Below are positions 62,729 through 64,000 of a stretch of DNA of 64,000 bases, in pieces. The stretch lies in assembly GCF_014652475.1 (NCBI RefSeq), contig NZ_BMYW01000004.1:43103-107102 (forward strand). Direction: 5' to 3'. The stretch is from Vogesella alkaliphila (lineage in GTDB: Bacteria; Pseudomonadota; Gammaproteobacteria; Burkholderiales; Chromobacteriaceae). Each line of letters opens with the position of its first letter. Positions within the stretch are counted from its first letter, which is position 1. The notes under the pieces are model-generated. The model was not told the DNA's origin, ran no database searches, and saw only the letters and a list, made by a program, of their open reading frames with translations. Position numbers and translations under genes: made by a program.

Positions 62729-63274
62729 ATGCCGCAAGATCCCAAGCATCTCATCTGGCTGGACATGGAAATGACCGGGCTGGAGCCGGACACCGACCGC
62801 ATCATCGAAATCGCGATGGTGGTCACCGACAGCGAACTGAACGTGGTCGCCGAATCGCCGGTGCTGGTCGTGCACCAGAGCGACGAAACGTTGGCCGCCA
62901 TGGACGAGTGGAACACCAATACCCACGGCAAGACCGGGCTCACCGCCCGCGTCAAGGCCTCGACGCTGAGCGAAGCCGAGGCCGAGCAGCAGCTGCTGGC
63001 CTTCCTGCAGGAACACATCGCCAAGGGCGTGTCGCCGATGTGCGGCAATTCCATCGGCCAGGATCGCCGCTTCATGGCGCGCTGGATGCCGGAGCTGGAA
63101 CGCTACTTCCACTACCGCAACCTCGACGTGTCGACGCTGAAGGAGCTGTGCAAGCGCTGGCGCCCGGACATCGCCAAGGGTGTGGTGAAGAAAGGCAAGC
63201 ACGAGGCGCTGGCGGACATCCTCGAATCGATCGAGGAGCTGCGCTATTACCGCGAACACTTCCTCAAAGTGTAA
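62729..63274 (+). CDS. orn: Oligoribonuclease
   Basis: Orn degrades two- to five-base RNA and the linear dinucleotide pGpG in the cytoplasm. The 181-residue DEDDh exonuclease begins [27 protein letters not shown] (Asp-Glu pair), with [35 protein letters not shown] and [25 protein letters not shown] holding the remaining acidic and His residues. The length equals E. coli Orn. The ATG at 62729 has GAGACGAG upstream. A DUS-like variant (ACGTTGGCCGCC, 62887-62898) is read TLAA. Confidence 0.97.
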   Translation: MPQDPKHLIWLDMEMTGLEPDTDRIIEIAMVVTDSELNVVAESPVLVVHQSDETLAAMDEWNTNTHGKTGLTARVKASTLSEAEAEQQLLAFLQEHIAKGVSPMCGNSIGQDRRFMARWMPELERYFHYRNLDVSTLKELCKRWRPDIAKGVVKKGKHEALADILESIEELRYYREHFLKV

Positions 63275-63287
63275 GGCGATGCCCGGG

Positions 63288-64000
63288 ATGAGCAGTTTCC
63301 TTGAACAGATGGCGCGCCAGCGCCACGCCGCGATCAACAGCACGCCGGTGTGGGCGCGGCTGCACCAGCACCAGCGTGCCACCCGCCACGTGCACATGCG
63401 CGAGCTGTTCGAGCAGGACGCGCAGCGTTTTCACCGCTATTCGCTGGAGCTGGACGGCCTGCTGCTGGACTACTCCAAGAACCGCATCACCGACCGCACC
63501 CTGGAGTTGCTGCTGGAGCTGGCCGATGCGGCCAACCTTGGGCAGTGGCTAGCGTGGATGCGCGACGGCGAGCGCATCAATGTCAGCGAACAGCGCGCGG
63601 TATTGCACACCGCACTGCGCCAGCCGGCCGGCCGCCGCGTGCTGCTGGACGGCGTCAACGTGGTGGACGAGGTGCAAGACGTGCTGGCGGCGTGCAGCCG
63701 CTTTGCCGAGGCCGTGCGCGGCGGCGACTGGCGCGGTCATGACGGCCAGCCTATCCGCGACGTGGTCAATATCGGCATCGGCGGTTCCGACCTGGGGCCG
63801 CTGATGGTGCACGAGGCGCTGCGCCCGTACTGCCGGCCGGGACTGAATGTCCACTTCGTGTCCAATGTCGACGGCCAGCATCTGGCGCAAACACTGGAAC
63901 AGTGCCAGCCGGCGACCACGCTGTTCATCGTGGCCTCCAAGTCGTTCACCACCCCGGAAACACTGCTCAACGCCCACGCCGCCCGCCGCTGGCTGGTGGC
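63288..64000 (+). CDS. pgi: Glucose-6-phosphate isomerase, N-terminal part (gene runs past the window)
   Basis: Pgi interconverts glucose-6-phosphate and fructose-6-phosphate. The visible 237 codons read MSSFLEQMARQRHAAINSTPVW at the start, then RYSLELDGLLLDYSKNRIT, DVVNIGIGGSDLGPLMVHEAL (sugar-phosphate loop) and FIVASKSFTTPETL, all diagnostic. The frame stays open to the window end. ATG at 63288 was chosen with AAGG 11 bases upstream; ATG at 63279 is possible. It follows orn by 13 bases. An exact DUS-like repeat is read AANL. Confidence 0.95.
   Translation, partial: MSSFLEQMARQRHAAINSTPVWARLHQHQRATRHVHMRELFEQDAQRFHRYSLELDGLLLDYSKNRITDRTLELLLELADAANLGQWLAWMRDGERINVSEQRAVLHTALRQPAGRRVLLDGVNVVDEVQDVLAACSRFAEAVRGGDWRGHDGQPIRDVVNIGIGGSDLGPLMVHEALRPYCRPGLNVHFVSNVDGQHLAQTLEQCQPATTLFIVASKSFTTPETLLNAHAARRWLV
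63527..63539 (-). repeat. DUS-like 13-mer inside pgi
   Basis: Exact, antisense, read AANL. Confidence 0.8.

Overview
The window is a contiguous, GC-rich stretch of bacterial chromosome with no prophage, insertion sequence or CRISPR. The gene content points to a betaproteobacterium, most likely Neisseriales/Chromobacteriaceae (Chromobacterium, Vogesella and relatives). The pointers are the order tig-clpP-clpX-lon-hup-ppiD, a separate acetoacetyl-CoA reductase, the order rsgA-phhB-M48 peptidase-orn, and respiratory nitrate reductase with formate dehydrogenase. The family-level placement is inference.

Layout. 1-15.6 kb is housekeeping: the end of purL, a Bax-inhibitor-like membrane protein, tRNA-Leu, the trigger factor/Clp/Lon proteostasis block, HU, ppiD, sodB, an HI0933-type flavoprotein, dnaB, a thioredoxin-fold ferredoxin, an alpha/beta hydrolase and rnk. 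15.9-31.3 kb is nitrate respiration: two NarK-type transporters, a chemoreceptor behind an FNR-like box, a FucP-type sugar transporter, narGHJI, and a chemoreceptor with a nitrate-sensing (NIT) domain. 31.4-36.9 kb holds sulfate uptake (cysB, cysA, cysW, cysT, an unrecognised hydrolase-like gene, sbp), all on the minus strand. 37.0-47.5 kb holds molybdenum supply and nitrate sensing: modE-modA-mop-modB-modC, moaC-narX-narL, mobB-moaD-moaE-mobA and moaA-can. 47.7-57.7 kb holds formate dehydrogenase (fdoGHI-fdhD-fdhE) with a divergent sigma54-type two-component system. 57.7-64 kb is mixed: a KfrA-like coiled-coil protein, msrC, phaB, rsgA, phhB, an M48 protease, orn and the start of pgi.

How it fits together. 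From 15.9 to 57.7 kb the window reads as an anaerobic molybdoenzyme island: molybdate uptake feeds molybdopterin synthesis and guanylation, the cofactor serves nitrate reductase and formate dehydrogenase, formate oxidation can donate electrons through quinol to nitrate, and NarX/NarL plus two chemoreceptors sense nitrate or the respiratory state.

The most striking signal is not a gene. A 13-bp sequence, AAGGTTGGCCGCA, occurs about 20 times exactly, with about 15 near copies. It lies both between genes and inside them, is read in all six reading frames, and repeatedly forms inverted pairs at gene ends. This is how a DNA-uptake-sequence-like genome signature behaves, and it differs from the Neisseria DUS (GCCGTCTGAA). 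Other regulatory signals are two 13-bp blocks shared by the narK and narG promoters at helically phased spacing, a class II FNR-like promoter for a chemoreceptor, a sigma54 promoter in front of fdoG next to a sigma54 activator gene, and a palindromic element abutting the narL stop codon.
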